From NCBI RefSeq assembly GCF_009600885.1, contig NZ_VCLA01000191.1:115811-179810 (forward strand): a stretch of DNA of 64,000 bases. The letters are read 5' to 3'. The position numbers and the translations under genes are program-made. The notes beneath the pieces are model-generated. The model was not told where the DNA came from, did no database searches, and saw only the letters and a list, made by a program, of their open reading frames with translations. Source of the DNA: Streptomyces jumonjinensis. GTDB taxonomy: Bacteria; Actinomycetota; Actinomycetes; Streptomycetales; Streptomycetaceae. This document shows positions 34,097 through 44,063 of the stretch, piece after piece; the stretch's first letter is position 1; each line of letters begins with the position of its first letter.

Positions 34097-35386
34097 ATGC
34101 GGATCCTCTTCGTCACCAACCCCTTCAGGGCACACCTGTATGTGCAGGTGCCGTTGGCGTGGGCGTTGCGTACCGCTGGGCATGAGGTGTGCGTCGCCGG
34201 TCCGCCGGATCTGGCCGACGCCGTCGCACGCACCGGATTGAACGGCGTATCGGTCGGCGAACGGCTCGCCATGGAGGAGAAGATGCCGCCGGCCGACGCG
34301 ACGGCCGAGACGGTGGACGCCTGCGACCCGAGAGGGCACCGCACCGGGAGGTCGGTGCAGAGCGACTTCGGCTGGGGCGATGCGTACACCGAGCTGGAGG
34401 ACCTCACCACCGGTGTACGCGAGGTGTTCTTCCCGGACTCCGCCTTCGACGACCTGGTCGATTTCGCCCGTCAGTGGCGTCCCGATCTGGTGATCACCGA
34501 CCCGACCGCCTTCCCCGGAGCGGTGGCGGCCCGGGTCGTCGGCGCGGCGCACGCCCGGATGATGCTCAATGTGGACCGGGTGGGCCAGCTGCGTGCCGCG
34601 TGCCGGGACCGGCTCGGCGCGGACGGCGACCCGATGCGGGAGTGGCTGGGGCCGATCCTGGAGCGGTACGGCTCCGAGTTCGACGAAGCGGCGGTCCTCG
34701 GGCAGTAGAGCATCTCCCCAACTCCGTCGTGGATCCCGCAGCCGGACGGCGCGCACTATCTCCCGATGCGCAGTGTGCCGTTCAACGGCCCGTCGCCCAC
34801 CCCGCGATGGGTGTACGAGCAGCCGGCGCGCAGGCGGGTCTGCATCACTCAGGGGCTCTCGCACCGGGACGCCACCATCGACGGCGCGTCCTCCTCGACC
34901 CGTGATCTCTTCGACGCGGTCGCCGACCTCGACGTCGAGGTGATCGCGACCCTCGACGCCAAGCAGCTCGATTCCGTGACGAAGATCCCGGAGAATGTGC
35001 GCACCGTCGACTTCGTCCCCTTCACCTCGCTGCTGCCGTCCTGTTCGGCGATCGTCCACGAAGGCGGTGTCGGGAGCTTCGCCACGGCGCTTCAGAACGG
35101 CGTCCCGCAGATCATCGTGCCCATCGCCTTCAGGGTCGAGAAGTGGTGGGGCCCGGTGGCCATCGGCACCGGTCTGGAGAGCCGCGGCGCCGGGGTCTAC
35201 GCGGCCAACTCCAGCACGCTGACTCCCGAGACGCTGCGCAGGAGTCTCCAGCTGGTCCTCGACGACCCCTCCTATCTCGCGAACGCCGTTCAGCTGCGCA
35301 CCGAGCTGAAGGCGATGCCGACCCCGAACGACATCGTGCCCGCGCTGGAGAAGCTGACCGCCGAATACCGCACCTCGCGTCCCTGA
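34097..35386 (+). pseudogene. EryCIII/DesVII-type glycosyltransferase with in-frame amber codon
   Basis: A single open frame except for TAG at 34706-34708. N-terminal part: MRILFVTNPFRAHLYVQVPL, WALRTAGHEVCVAGPPDLA, RPDLVITDPTAFPGAVAARV. After the TAG: SISPTPSWIPQPD, MRSVPFNGPS, then VRTVDFVPFTSLLPSCSAIV and HEGGVGSFATALQNGVPQII, the nucleotide-sugar site (usual HHGG is HEGG here). Relatives have GQW at the stop position, so TGG to TAG explains it. Without suppression the product lacks the donor-binding domain. EryCIII-type enzymes also need a helper P450-like protein, and none is nearby. GGAAGG precedes ATG 34097. Confidence 0.9.
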
Positions 35387-35415
35387 ACTCGAATGACGAC
35401 CGAGTGGAAGGCATC

Positions 35416-36654
35416 ATGAACATCATCGAGTGCACCGAGTGCCGCATCTGCGGCAACCGCACCCTGCTGCCCGTGCTCGACCTGGGGACTCAGTCTCTGA
35501 CCGGTATCTTCCCCGGCCCCGGCGAAGTCGTGCCGACTGCCCCGCTGGAACTCGTCAAGTGCTCCCCGGACGGCTGTGGGCTGGTGCAGCTGCGGCACAC
35601 CGCCGATCTCTCGCTCATGTACGGCGTCCACTACGGGTACCGCTCCGGCATCCGCCCGTTCATGGTCAACCATCTGCACGGCAAGGTCGCGAAGCTCACC
35701 GGCATGGTCGACCTCGACAGCGATGATCTGACCATCGACATCGGCAGCAACGACTCCACCCTGCTGCGCGGATACCGGACCGAGGGCCTCACCCGGGTGG
35801 GCATCGATCCCACGGGTGACAAGTGGCGCGAGTACTACCCCGCCGACATCGATCTGATTCCGGACTTCTTCTCGAAAGAGGTCTTCACCGAGCGGTACGG
35901 CGACCGCAAGGCCAAGATCGTCACCTCGATCGCGATGTTCTACGATCTGCCCGACCCGACCGGGTTCATGGCCGACATCCGCGACCTCCTCACGGACGAC
36001 GGGGTGTGGATGGTCGAGATGAGCGATCTGGCCTCCATGGTCCAGGCGCTGGCCTATGACGCGGTCTGCCAGGAGAATCTCTCGTACTACTCGCTGCGCC
36101 AGATCGAGTGGATGGCCGAACGCGTCGGACTCACCCTGACGACGGCCGAGGTCACCGACGTCAACGGCGGCAGTCTCTGTCTCACCTTCGTCAAGGACCC
36201 CAGCAGGCACCGGATCGACCTCGCCGGGATCGAGCGGGTCCGTCAGCGGGAGACCCGGCTCCAGCTGGACACGATGACCACCTACGAGACCTTCGCACGC
36301 CGGGTCCGCGATCACCGCGACGGGCTGCGCGCCTTCCTCGACGACTCACGGGCGGCGGGCAAGCTCACCCTGGGGTACGGGGCCTCGACCAAGGGCAATG
36401 TGGTCCTCCAGTACTGCGGGATCGACACCCGGGACCTGCCGTGCATCGGCGAGGTCAGCCAGGAGAAGCACGGCTGCTCCACCCCCGGGACCGGTATCCC
36501 CATCGTCTCCGAGGAAGAAGCCAAGGCACGCCGCCCCGATCAGCTGCTGGTGCTCCCGTGGGCGCACCGCAAGGGGTTCGTCGAGCGTGAGCAGGAGTTC
36601 GTCGCGCAGGGCGGGAAGCTGGTCTTCCCGCTGCCGTCCCTCTCGGCGGCCTGA
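35416..36654 (+). CDS. NDP-sugar C-methyltransferase (TylC3/EryBIII type), first copy
   Basis: 412 aa SAM-dependent enzyme. N-terminal zinc-binding Cys cluster (CTECRICGN, later CSPDGC), middle Rossmann fold with LTIDIGSNDSTLLRGYRTEG, and C-terminal domain with LTLGYGASTKGNVVLQYCGI and IPIVSEEEAKARRPDQLLVL. This three-part layout belongs to sugar C-methyltransferases acting at C3 or C5 of NDP-4-ketosugars. GGAAGG precedes ATG 35416, 29 bp after the glycosyltransferase frame, so it is in the same operon. Confidence 0.88.
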   Translation: MNIIECTECRICGNRTLLPVLDLGTQSLTGIFPGPGEVVPTAPLELVKCSPDGCGLVQLRHTADLSLMYGVHYGYRSGIRPFMVNHLHGKVAKLTGMVDLDSDDLTIDIGSNDSTLLRGYRTEGLTRVGIDPTGDKWREYYPADIDLIPDFFSKEVFTERYGDRKAKIVTSIAMFYDLPDPTGFMADIRDLLTDDGVWMVEMSDLASMVQALAYDAVCQENLSYYSLRQIEWMAERVGLTLTTAEVTDVNGGSLCLTFVKDPSRHRIDLAGIERVRQRETRLQLDTMTTYETFARRVRDHRDGLRAFLDDSRAAGKLTLGYGASTKGNVVLQYCGIDTRDLPCIGEVSQEKHGCSTPGTGIPIVSEEEAKARRPDQLLVLPWAHRKGFVEREQEFVAQGGKLVFPLPSLSAA

Positions 36655-36794
36655 TCGCGACGGCGCCCGGCTGTTCCCGGCGCACATCAGGAGATGCGTC
36701 GTCGCCCGCGCGGGGAACATGCTGGGCCGTGGGCTGAGGTCATGCGTTGTCACAAGCGGCCGTGAGCGGCCGGTGCAGAAGGGCGGAGTCACCA

Positions 36795-38024
36795 GTGAGC
36801 GGATGCCGGCTCTGCGGCGGTGTGGTCGAGGAGTTCCTGGATCTCGGACCTCAGCCGCTCCCCGACGCTTTTCTGAGCCCCGACGACCCCGCCGGCATCG
36901 CGGCGGAGTTCTTCCACCGGCTCGCCGTCGGCCGCTGTGGGACGTGCACGGTGGTCCAGCTGACCGATGAGATACCGCGTGAGCAGGTGTTCCACCACGA
37001 CTATCCGTACCGTTCGGCGTCCGGGTCCTCGGCGATGCGGGAGCACTTCACCCGTACCGCGCTGGGGTTCGTGGAGACCGAGCTGTCCACCGCGGATCCG
37101 TTCTTCGTCGAGATCGGCTGCAACGACGGAACGCTGCTGCGGACCGGTGCCGAGTCCGGGATCCGCCATCGGGGGTTCGAGCCCTCCGGAGGGGTGGCGA
37201 AGATCGCGCGGGAGCGGGGTGTGCGGGTGCGCACCGAGTTCTTCGAGGAGTCGACCGCCGCCGCCGTCCGCGAGGCCGAGGGACCGGCCGATATGATCTA
37301 TTCGTCGGACACCATCAGTCAGATTCCGTACACGGCCTCGCTGCTGCGCGGTGTGGACGCGCTGCTCAGCCCCGGTGGCGTCTTCGTCTTCGAGGACCCC
37401 TATCTGCGGGACATGGTGGAGAAGACGTCCTTCGACCAGATCTGCAATGAGCGTTTCTATCTGTTCTCGGTCCGTTCCGTGCAGGCGATGGCCGAGCGGT
37501 TCGGGTTCGAGCTGGTGGACGCGGTGCAGCTGCCGACGTACGGCGGGGGGCTGCGGTACACGCTCGCCCGGGCCGGCGCCCGGCGGCCGGCGCCCTCGGT
37601 GGCCCGGCTGCTGGCGCAGGAGGTCGCCCAGGGCCTGGCGGAGTCCGCGGGGCTCCAGCGCTTCGCCTCCTCGGTGACCGGCATCCGCGACGACCTCGTC
37701 GGCCTGCTGCGCTCCCTGCGCGAGGACGGCAGAACCGTCGTCGGCTACGGCGCGACGGCCAAGAGCGCGACCGTCACCAATTTCTGTGGCATAGGGCCCG
37801 ATCTGGTCCCCTATGTCTGCGACACGACGCCGGCCAAGCAGCATCTGCTGACCCCGGGGATGCATATCCCGGTCAAGCCGCCGGCGGCGTTCTCCGACCC
37901 GTATCCGGATTACGCGCTGCTGTTCGCCTGGAACCACGCCGAGGAGATCATGGCGAAGGAACAGCGGTTCCGGGAGGCCGGCGGCCGGTGGATCGTGTAC
38001 GTGCCCGAAGTGCGGGTGATCTGA
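36795..38024 (+). CDS. NDP-sugar C-methyltransferase (TylC3 type), second copy
   Basis: 409 aa from GTG 36795 (GGCGGAG site). Same architecture as the previous gene: SGCRLCGGVVEEFLDLGPQP zinc cluster, VEIGCNDGTLLRTGAESGIR SAM site, and a C-terminal domain with TVVGYGATAKSATVTNFCGI and MHIPVKPPAAFSDPYPDYAL. The copies share only moderate identity, so they may act on different carbons or substrates. Confidence 0.88.
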   Translation: MSGCRLCGGVVEEFLDLGPQPLPDAFLSPDDPAGIAAEFFHRLAVGRCGTCTVVQLTDEIPREQVFHHDYPYRSASGSSAMREHFTRTALGFVETELSTADPFFVEIGCNDGTLLRTGAESGIRHRGFEPSGGVAKIARERGVRVRTEFFEESTAAAVREAEGPADMIYSSDTISQIPYTASLLRGVDALLSPGGVFVFEDPYLRDMVEKTSFDQICNERFYLFSVRSVQAMAERFGFELVDAVQLPTYGGGLRYTLARAGARRPAPSVARLLAQEVAQGLAESAGLQRFASSVTGIRDDLVGLLRSLREDGRTVVGYGATAKSATVTNFCGIGPDLVPYVCDTTPAKQHLLTPGMHIPVKPPAAFSDPYPDYALLFAWNHAEEIMAKEQRFREAGGRWIVYVPEVRVI

Positions 38025-38098
38025 CCGTGGGCGGGCTCTCACCGGTCCGCCCTCCATCGCGCGGGCGTGCGGCGCCTCATCGAAGAACGGACCGGCCG

Positions 38099-38998
38099 AT
38101 GAAGGGAATCGTTCTCGCGGGCGGCAGCGGTACACGGCTGTTCCCGCTGACCCTGGCGACGTCCAAGCAGCTGCTCGCCGTCTACAACAAGCCGATGGTC
38201 TACTATCCGCTCTCCGTGCTGATGCTGGCCGGGGTCCGGGACATCCTGATCATCTCGACGCCCTCCGCCATCCCCGACATGCGCAGTCTCCTCGGCGACG
38301 GCTCCAAGCTCGGTCTGAATCTGTCGTACGCCGTGCAGAACGAGCCGCGCGGCATCGCCGACGCCTTCCTGATCGGGGCCCGTCATATCGACGGCGACGA
38401 CACGGCGCTGGTCCTCGGCGACAATCTCTTCCACGGCTCCGGCTTTCCCGAACTGCTGCGCGGCGCCCGGGACTCCCTGGACGGCTGCACCCTCTTCGGC
38501 TGCCCCGTGCCCGACCCCGAGCGGTACGGCATCGGCGAGGTCGACTCCGCGGGCGTACTGCTCTCCATCGAGGAGAAGCCGTCGCGCCCGCGCTCCGACA
38601 AAGCGATCACGGGCCTGTACCTCTACGACGGCGCGGTCGTCGACATCGCCCGGGGCCTCTCCCCCTCGCCCCGCGGCGAGCTGGAGGTCACCGACGTCAA
38701 TCGCGCGTATCTGGAGCGGGGGCGGGCGCGGCTGATCGAGCTGGGCCGCGGCCAGCGCTGGTACGACTGCGGCACCCATGACTCCCTGCTGGCCGCCAGC
38801 CGGTATGTGCAGTCCATGGAGAAGCGCCGGGGCGAGCGGGTGGCCTGTCTGGAGGAGATCGCCCTGCAGATGGGATTCATCGACGCCGAGGCCTGTTACC
38901 GGCTCGGCGCCGGAATGCGGCAGTCTGCCTACGGCCGGCATCTCACGGAGATCGCCTCCTCGATGGGCGGGGCCCTCCGGCACGATTCGGCGGCATGA
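38099..38998 (+). CDS. rmlA: Glucose-1-phosphate thymidylyltransferase
   Basis: 299 aa, the standard RmlA length. It shows MKGIVLAGGSGTRLFPLTLA, TSKQLLAVYNKPMVYYPLSV, ALVLGDNLFHG, EKPSRPRSDKAITGLYLYD and RGQRWYDCGTHDSLL. It makes dTDP-glucose from glucose 1-phosphate and dTTP, the entry step to dTDP-deoxysugars. It ends the plus-strand sugar set. The next pathway enzyme, RmlB, is not present in the window and must be supplied from elsewhere if the pathway runs. Confidence 0.93.
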   Translation: MKGIVLAGGSGTRLFPLTLATSKQLLAVYNKPMVYYPLSVLMLAGVRDILIISTPSAIPDMRSLLGDGSKLGLNLSYAVQNEPRGIADAFLIGARHIDGDDTALVLGDNLFHGSGFPELLRGARDSLDGCTLFGCPVPDPERYGIGEVDSAGVLLSIEEKPSRPRSDKAITGLYLYDGAVVDIARGLSPSPRGELEVTDVNRAYLERGRARLIELGRGQRWYDCGTHDSLLAASRYVQSMEKRRGERVACLEEIALQMGFIDAEACYRLGAGMRQSAYGRHLTEIASSMGGALRHDSAA

Positions 38999-39256
38999 CC
39001 GGGGGCCCGAGCAGCCCGGACGGCCCGGGCGGCGCGCTGACGCGCCGTCGTCCGCCGCGGCTGCGGTGCTCTCGTCCCGCGCTTCGGTGCGGAGACCTCT
39101 CCCCTGGTCCGGCGCGGTCCAGCGCGGTCCGCGCCCGAATGGTCCGCAACGACGAAGATGCCCGCACCTGGGGCACCGATCCACGATGGTCCGCATCCGA
39201 TATCGGTGAACAGCGCGGTGCCCGTGCACCCAGCGGGTTTGCACCTGGAGGTTGTC

Positions 39257-41821
39257 ATGGGTTTCGAGTCCACTCACGCGCTCATGACCGCGCCACCGGC
39301 GGAGCCGGATCCCGGCGCCGCCGTGGACCGGGAGGCGCTGCGGCGCACGGCGTTCCTGTATCAGGACGGCGTGATGCTGGCCGCCTCGGTCCGGGCGCTG
39401 GACGCGCTCGGTCTGCTCGACCGCGAGCAGCCCCGGAGCCCCGACGACAACGGCTATCTGCGCGTCGTCTGGCGCTGCCTCACGGCCGCCGGATGGCTCA
39501 CCGAGGGCGCGCTGGGCACCTGGACGGCGGCAGGGCGGGCCGCGCTGCGTCACCGCGACCGCTACCTCGCCGCGGGTGACTTCCTGGCCCGCTTCGACAG
39601 CGTCGACCCGGACTGCTGGGCGGCGCCCTGGGACGCCGTCACCCGTGCCGGGTTCGCCGCCGCCGCCGACGCCCACGGCGCCTGGCGCAGCGGCGCGGAC
39701 CTCACCGACCCCGTCACCCTGCATCTGGACGCGGGCCTCGCCGTGCCCGCGCTGCTGTCGCTGCGCGGCACCGGCCGCCTGGACCGGCCGGACGGGGAGA
39801 TCGCCCGGCTGCTGACGCTGCTGGGGTGGCTGGACGGTGAGAACCGCTGGACCCCGTGGGGGCGCGCGGGGCGGGCCTTCGTCGACCATCTGGGCATGGT
39901 GGGGTCCTATCTGCCGATGGTGTCGCGGCTGCCGCAGCTGTGCCGCGGCGAGCAGGTCGTCGTCCCCGGCGAGGGCGAGTGGCACTGTCAGCGGCAGCTC
40001 AACGTCCAGGCGAGCGCCGCGGCCCACCGCCGGTACTTCGCCGACGCCGATCCGGTGTTCCGCGATATCTTCAGCGCCCCGTCGCCGCCCGCGTTCATCG
40101 CCGACATGGGGTGCGGCGACGGCAGCTGGCTGGCGCATCTGCACAGCATGTTCGGCGACGGCATCCGCTATGTCGGCATCGACATCAGCACCGTCGCCCT
40201 GGACACCGCGCGCGGTGTGCTGGAGGCGGCCGGGGTACGTGATCCGATCCTGCTGACGGGCGAGATCGGCGACCCCGGCGCGCTGAGCGACCGGCTCGCC
40301 GCGCACGGCCTGCGGATGGCGGACGGGCTGCACATCCGCTCGTTCATCGACCACGACCGCACCTACCTCGGCGACGGCCCGCGCGCCGATGTGCCCGGCT
40401 GGGCGACCGGGGCGTATGTCGCCCCCGACGGGTCCCCGCTGAGCGCGGTCGAGGTGGAGACCGACCTCGTCGCCCATCTGCGGCGCTGGACGCCCCATGT
40501 CGGCCGGCACGGGATGGTGGTGCTGGAGGCGCACTGTGTCGCGCCGCAGGTGGCGCGGCGGCATCTCGGCGCGCTGCACTCCGTCGCCTTCGACGCCTAC
40601 CACGGCCTGTCCCACCAGTACCCGGTGGAGTATCAGTCGGTTCTGCGCTGCTGCCGACTGGCCGGGTTCGAGCCGACCGGCCATCTGGAGCGCCGTTATC
40701 CGACGTCCCGGCCGTTCGTCGCGGTGTCTCTCAACCGGCTGACGCCGGTGCGGCCTGCGCCCCGGTTCGCCCCGGCGGTACGCCAGGACACCTGGCAGCC
40801 CGCGCCGGACGCCGACCTCACCGACGGGGTGCGGCTGCATGAGCTGCTGTACGTCGACGGCGAGCTGACCCAGCCGCGCGGCTGGGCTGCGGGCGCCACC
40901 GGTGTCGTGGTCCATGACACGGTGCGCGCCGTCGAGTCCCGTATCGCCCGTGCCCTCCCCGGCGAGACGGTACGGGTGCTCGACTACGGCGCCGGCACCG
41001 GGCTCGCCTCCCTCGAACTGGTCCGCGCCTTCGCCCAGCACCGGGTCGTGGAGCGGCTCGCCGGGCGGGGCGCCGCCCTGGAGCTGCATGTCGTGGACAT
41101 CCCGACGCCCTGGTTCGCGCAGGGCTTCGCGCTGCTGCGCGACGTCCCGTACACCCGGTTCCACTCGCTGCGCGACGCCTCCGGACGGTTCCGCGGGCTG
41201 CGGGAGGTCATCGGCGGCCGGCAGGCCGACGTGGTGCTCGCCAACATGGTCTTCCATCTGCTGAACGGCGACGCCATGCGGCATGCCGCCGCGTCGATAG
41301 CCGAGGTGCTGCGCCCCGGCGGTCTGCTGGCGTTCAGCGCACCGGATCTGGCGCCCGCGACACCGTACTCGGTGCTCTTCCACGACCCGAACCGTCTGCT
41401 GCGCCGGTACTGGCTCGCGGCCCTGGACAGCGCCGATCCGGCCGGTCTGCCGCCGGTGGTACGGGCGGCGGTCGCCGCTGTGCGTCCCGCCTCACGGGCC
41501 GAGGCGCAACGGCGCGCGGACCGCCGTATCCTGCCTGCCGCGCGCACCGTGTCGTCGGTCGAGGCGGCGCTGACGCCCCACTTCCTCGGCCGGACCCGGC
41601 GGCGCACCGACGAGCTGCTCGCCGAGGAGAGCCTGATGACGGCGCTCGTGCCGGCGAACCAGACGGAGTATCTCGCCGAGGTGTCCGATCCTCGGCTGCG
41701 GGGCGAGCTCATCCATCATCTGATGAGCGGGCGAGTGCTGCCCGAGCTGATGGCCGGGCCTGCGGGGACCGCTCTGGGTCTCAGCATCGCCTGGACGACG
41801 GGGCGTTACCAGCGCCGCTGA
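39257..41821 (+). CDS. Two-domain SAM-dependent methyltransferase
   Basis: 854 aa with two class-I methyltransferase domains. Domain 1 SAM motif: FIADMGCGDGSWLAHLHSMF (~residue 280), preceded by a helical N-terminal part (LYQDGVMLAASVRALDALGL) like a winged-helix dimerisation region. Domain 2 SAM motif: VRVLDYGAGTGLASLELVRA (~residue 575), with DVVLANMVFHLLNGDAMRHA and LRPGGLLAFSAPDLAP. ATG 39257 has GGAGG. The pairing is unusual. It might serve a polyketide or peptide substrate for which this sugar was made. I cannot name a close relative. Confidence 0.8.
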   Translation: MGFESTHALMTAPPAEPDPGAAVDREALRRTAFLYQDGVMLAASVRALDALGLLDREQPRSPDDNGYLRVVWRCLTAAGWLTEGALGTWTAAGRAALRHRDRYLAAGDFLARFDSVDPDCWAAPWDAVTRAGFAAAADAHGAWRSGADLTDPVTLHLDAGLAVPALLSLRGTGRLDRPDGEIARLLTLLGWLDGENRWTPWGRAGRAFVDHLGMVGSYLPMVSRLPQLCRGEQVVVPGEGEWHCQRQLNVQASAAAHRRYFADADPVFRDIFSAPSPPAFIADMGCGDGSWLAHLHSMFGDGIRYVGIDISTVALDTARGVLEAAGVRDPILLTGEIGDPGALSDRLAAHGLRMADGLHIRSFIDHDRTYLGDGPRADVPGWATGAYVAPDGSPLSAVEVETDLVAHLRRWTPHVGRHGMVVLEAHCVAPQVARRHLGALHSVAFDAYHGLSHQYPVEYQSVLRCCRLAGFEPTGHLERRYPTSRPFVAVSLNRLTPVRPAPRFAPAVRQDTWQPAPDADLTDGVRLHELLYVDGELTQPRGWAAGATGVVVHDTVRAVESRIARALPGETVRVLDYGAGTGLASLELVRAFAQHRVVERLAGRGAALELHVVDIPTPWFAQGFALLRDVPYTRFHSLRDASGRFRGLREVIGGRQADVVLANMVFHLLNGDAMRHAAASIAEVLRPGGLLAFSAPDLAPATPYSVLFHDPNRLLRRYWLAALDSADPAGLPPVVRAAVAAVRPASRAEAQRRADRRILPAARTVSSVEAALTPHFLGRTRRRTDELLAEESLMTALVPANQTEYLAEVSDPRLRGELIHHLMSGRVLPELMAGPAGTALGLSIAWTTGRYQRR

Positions 41822-41917
41822 GCCCGCGCTCCTCTCCTCCGTGTGGCGGCGGGATCCGTCGTGGACGTTCCCGCCGCCGGCTGCCGTCGCGGGTCCGCTG
41901 AACGGCGCCGGAAAGCC

Positions 41918-41980
41918 GAGATCGCGATGTGCGCGCGGAAGGCGGGTCGTGCCGCGCTTCCGTGCGCACATCGCGATCTC
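41918..41980. terminator. Bidirectional terminator-like inverted repeat
   Basis: GAGATCGCGATGTGCGC (41918-41934) and GCGCACATCGCGATCTC (41964-41980) are perfect 17-bp arms with a 29-nt loop. The repeat lies between the convergent methyltransferase (ends 41821) and exporter (ends 42011) genes. Confidence 0.7.
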
Positions 41981-42010
41981 AGTGAACTTCCGGTGTGACC
42001 GGCCGCCCGG

Positions 42011-43660
42011 TCAGGACCGGACAGGCCCCGGCTCCGCCGTGGTCGACGCGACCGGCTGCGGCTGTGCGGCCGTCTCCGCCGCGTCGTCGGACGGGGCTCC
42101 CTCGGATCCGGAGTCCGTACCGCCGGACTCCGCTTCGGCGGTGGGCGGCATGTGCTTGAACCACTGCCAGGCGAGCGCGGCGAGTGCGATGAACAGTACG
42201 GCGGCCAGCGCGCCCACCACGTTGAGCCCGGAGGTGAACGCGTCGCGAGCCGAGCCGATCAGATCGCCGGCGACCGGGTCGGGCAGCTCCTGAGCCACGG
42301 CCATCGCGTTGGCGATGCTCTCGCGGGCGGCGGTCGCCGCTTCGCCGGACAGCTCGGCGGGGACCGAGAGTTCATCGCGGTAGACGAAGGTGCCGATGCT
42401 GCCCAGGATGGCGATGCCGGCCGCGAGACCGAACTCGCCGCTGGTCTCCGACAGCGCCGACGCCGATCCGGTCTTCTCCGGCGGCGCGGCGCCGACGATC
42501 ATGGCGTAGCCCAGCGCCACCGCCGGGCCGAGGCCCGCGTTGATCAGGATCGAGCCGATCACCACCATCACCAGGCTGTCGTCGCTGGGGACCTGGGACA
42601 GCAGGACATAGCCCGCCGCCGACACCAGAAGCCCGCCGGCCATGAGGAACGCGGGACGGATCGTCCGGGCGAGCCCGGTGCTGAGCCCGATGGCGAGGAG
42701 TGTGCCGATCGCGCCGGGCACCAGCCAGAGCCCCGTCTTCAGCGGCGAGAGCCCTTCGACCATCTGCAGCTGGAGGTTGACCAGCAGCAGGCTGCCGCCG
42801 GTGATGGTGCCGACCAGGAGGCCCAGCATCATCGCGCCGCGGTAGACACGGATCTTGAAGAGGCTGAGGTCCAGCAGCGGGTCTTCGAGATGGTTCTGCC
42901 GGCGGACGAAGAGCACGCCGAAGAAGATGCCGACGACCAGCGCCCCGATGGACACCGGCTCCCAGCCTTCGCGGGCGAGCTCCTTGACGCCGTAGATGAA
43001 CGGGAAGAGCGTCAGCAGGGAGAGCCCGACGCTCAGCGGGTCCAGCCGGCCCGCGTCGGGGTTGCGGTACTCCGGCAGCAGGACCGGTCCGGCGACCAGC
43101 AGCAGCACCATCACCGGGACCGCCAGCAGCAGGACCGAGCCCCACCAGAACGTCGACAGCATGAAGCCGCCGAGGACCGGGCCGATCACGCCGCCGCCCA
43201 CGAAGCAGCTCGTCCACACCGCGATGGCGGTGGCGCGCTCCTTCGGGTTCCTGAACATGTTGGTGATCAGGGCCAGGGTCGACGGCGCGAGAGTCGCTCC
43301 GGCGAAGCCCAGCAGCGCCCGGGAGGCGATGAGCATCTCCGGGCTGGTGGAGTAGGCCGCGATCACCGAGGCGATGCCGAAGAAGGCCCCGCCGATCAGC
43401 AGCAGCTTGCGGCGGCCGATCCGGTCGCCGAGGGTTCCCATGGTGACGAGGAGGCCCGCGAGCATGAATCCGTAGACGTCCAGGATCCACAGCTGCTGGC
43501 TGCTGGAGGGCTGGAGATCCTCGGCCAGGTGAGGGAGCGCCAGGTACAGCACGGTCAGGTCCACCGACAGCAGAAGCGCCGGCAGGACCAGGACCATCAG
43601 TCCTAACCACTCCCGGCGGGTCGCCTTGGCGTTCGGTTCGTTCTCAATGCTCGTTTGCAT
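42011..43660 (-). CDS. MFS drug exporter, DHA2 (EmrB/QacA) family
   Basis: 549 aa with about fourteen membrane segments, the DHA2 pattern. Signatures: LLSVDLTVLYLALPHLAEDL, MGTLGDRIGRRKLLLIGGAF (motif A), and motif C around FVGGGVIGPVLGGFM. A hydrophilic acidic C-terminal tail follows. AAGGAAGGA precedes ATG 43660. It probably exports the product of the sugar island or gives self-resistance. Confidence 0.92.
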   Translation of the reverse strand: MQTSIENEPNAKATRREWLGLMVLVLPALLLSVDLTVLYLALPHLAEDLQPSSSQQLWILDVYGFMLAGLLVTMGTLGDRIGRRKLLLIGGAFFGIASVIAAYSTSPEMLIASRALLGFAGATLAPSTLALITNMFRNPKERATAIAVWTSCFVGGGVIGPVLGGFMLSTFWWGSVLLLAVPVMVLLLVAGPVLLPEYRNPDAGRLDPLSVGLSLLTLFPFIYGVKELAREGWEPVSIGALVVGIFFGVLFVRRQNHLEDPLLDLSLFKIRVYRGAMMLGLLVGTITGGSLLLVNLQLQMVEGLSPLKTGLWLVPGAIGTLLAIGLSTGLARTIRPAFLMAGGLLVSAAGYVLLSQVPSDDSLVMVVIGSILINAGLGPAVALGYAMIVGAAPPEKTGSASALSETSGEFGLAAGIAILGSIGTFVYRDELSVPAELSGEAATAARESIANAMAVAQELPDPVAGDLIGSARDAFTSGLNVVGALAAVLFIALAALAWQWFKHMPPTAEAESGGTDSGSEGAPSDDAAETAAQPQPVASTTAEPGPVRS

Positions 43661-44063
43661 CGAGTTCCTTCCTTGACATGTCGATCAGGGCACATCCGCT
43701 GAGGGACTGCGATGTGGATGAGGGGTGTTCTCGGGGCGGAAGTGCCGCTTTCTCCGGGGGATGTCGGATGCCTTCCGCCGAGGTCTGGATCGCGCACGGC
43801 GACCTGGGCGGGGTCCTGGGCCTCGGCCGCGGGGCATCCCCCGGACGCCTTCCCGGACTCCGGTACCGGCCCGTCCGGCGTCGGCCCGTCCGGCATGGCG
43901 CCGCCGGGAGGTGTTCGCCGCTGAGAGCGTGATCGTGTACCGGGCCAAGAGGGCCTCCTTTCCACCAGACGTCGCCCGGGTTCTCAGGGCGACGAACGGG
44001 TTGTGCCGCTCCCGGGCCCGCCGTGCGGCGTGCTCCGGGTGCGGCACCATCGTGTTGCCGCGG
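43661..44063. other. 403-bp intergenic region
   Basis: Overlapping open frames here have an improbable Arg/Pro/Gly composition and no ribosome site. It should contain the exporter promoter. No other element is recognised. Confidence 0.4.

Noticed and set aside
38039..41383. 1114-aa minus-strand open frame
   Set aside because: It is the antisense of RmlA and the two-domain methyltransferase, with Arg/Gly/Val-rich composition and no domain; long antisense frames are usual at this GC content.
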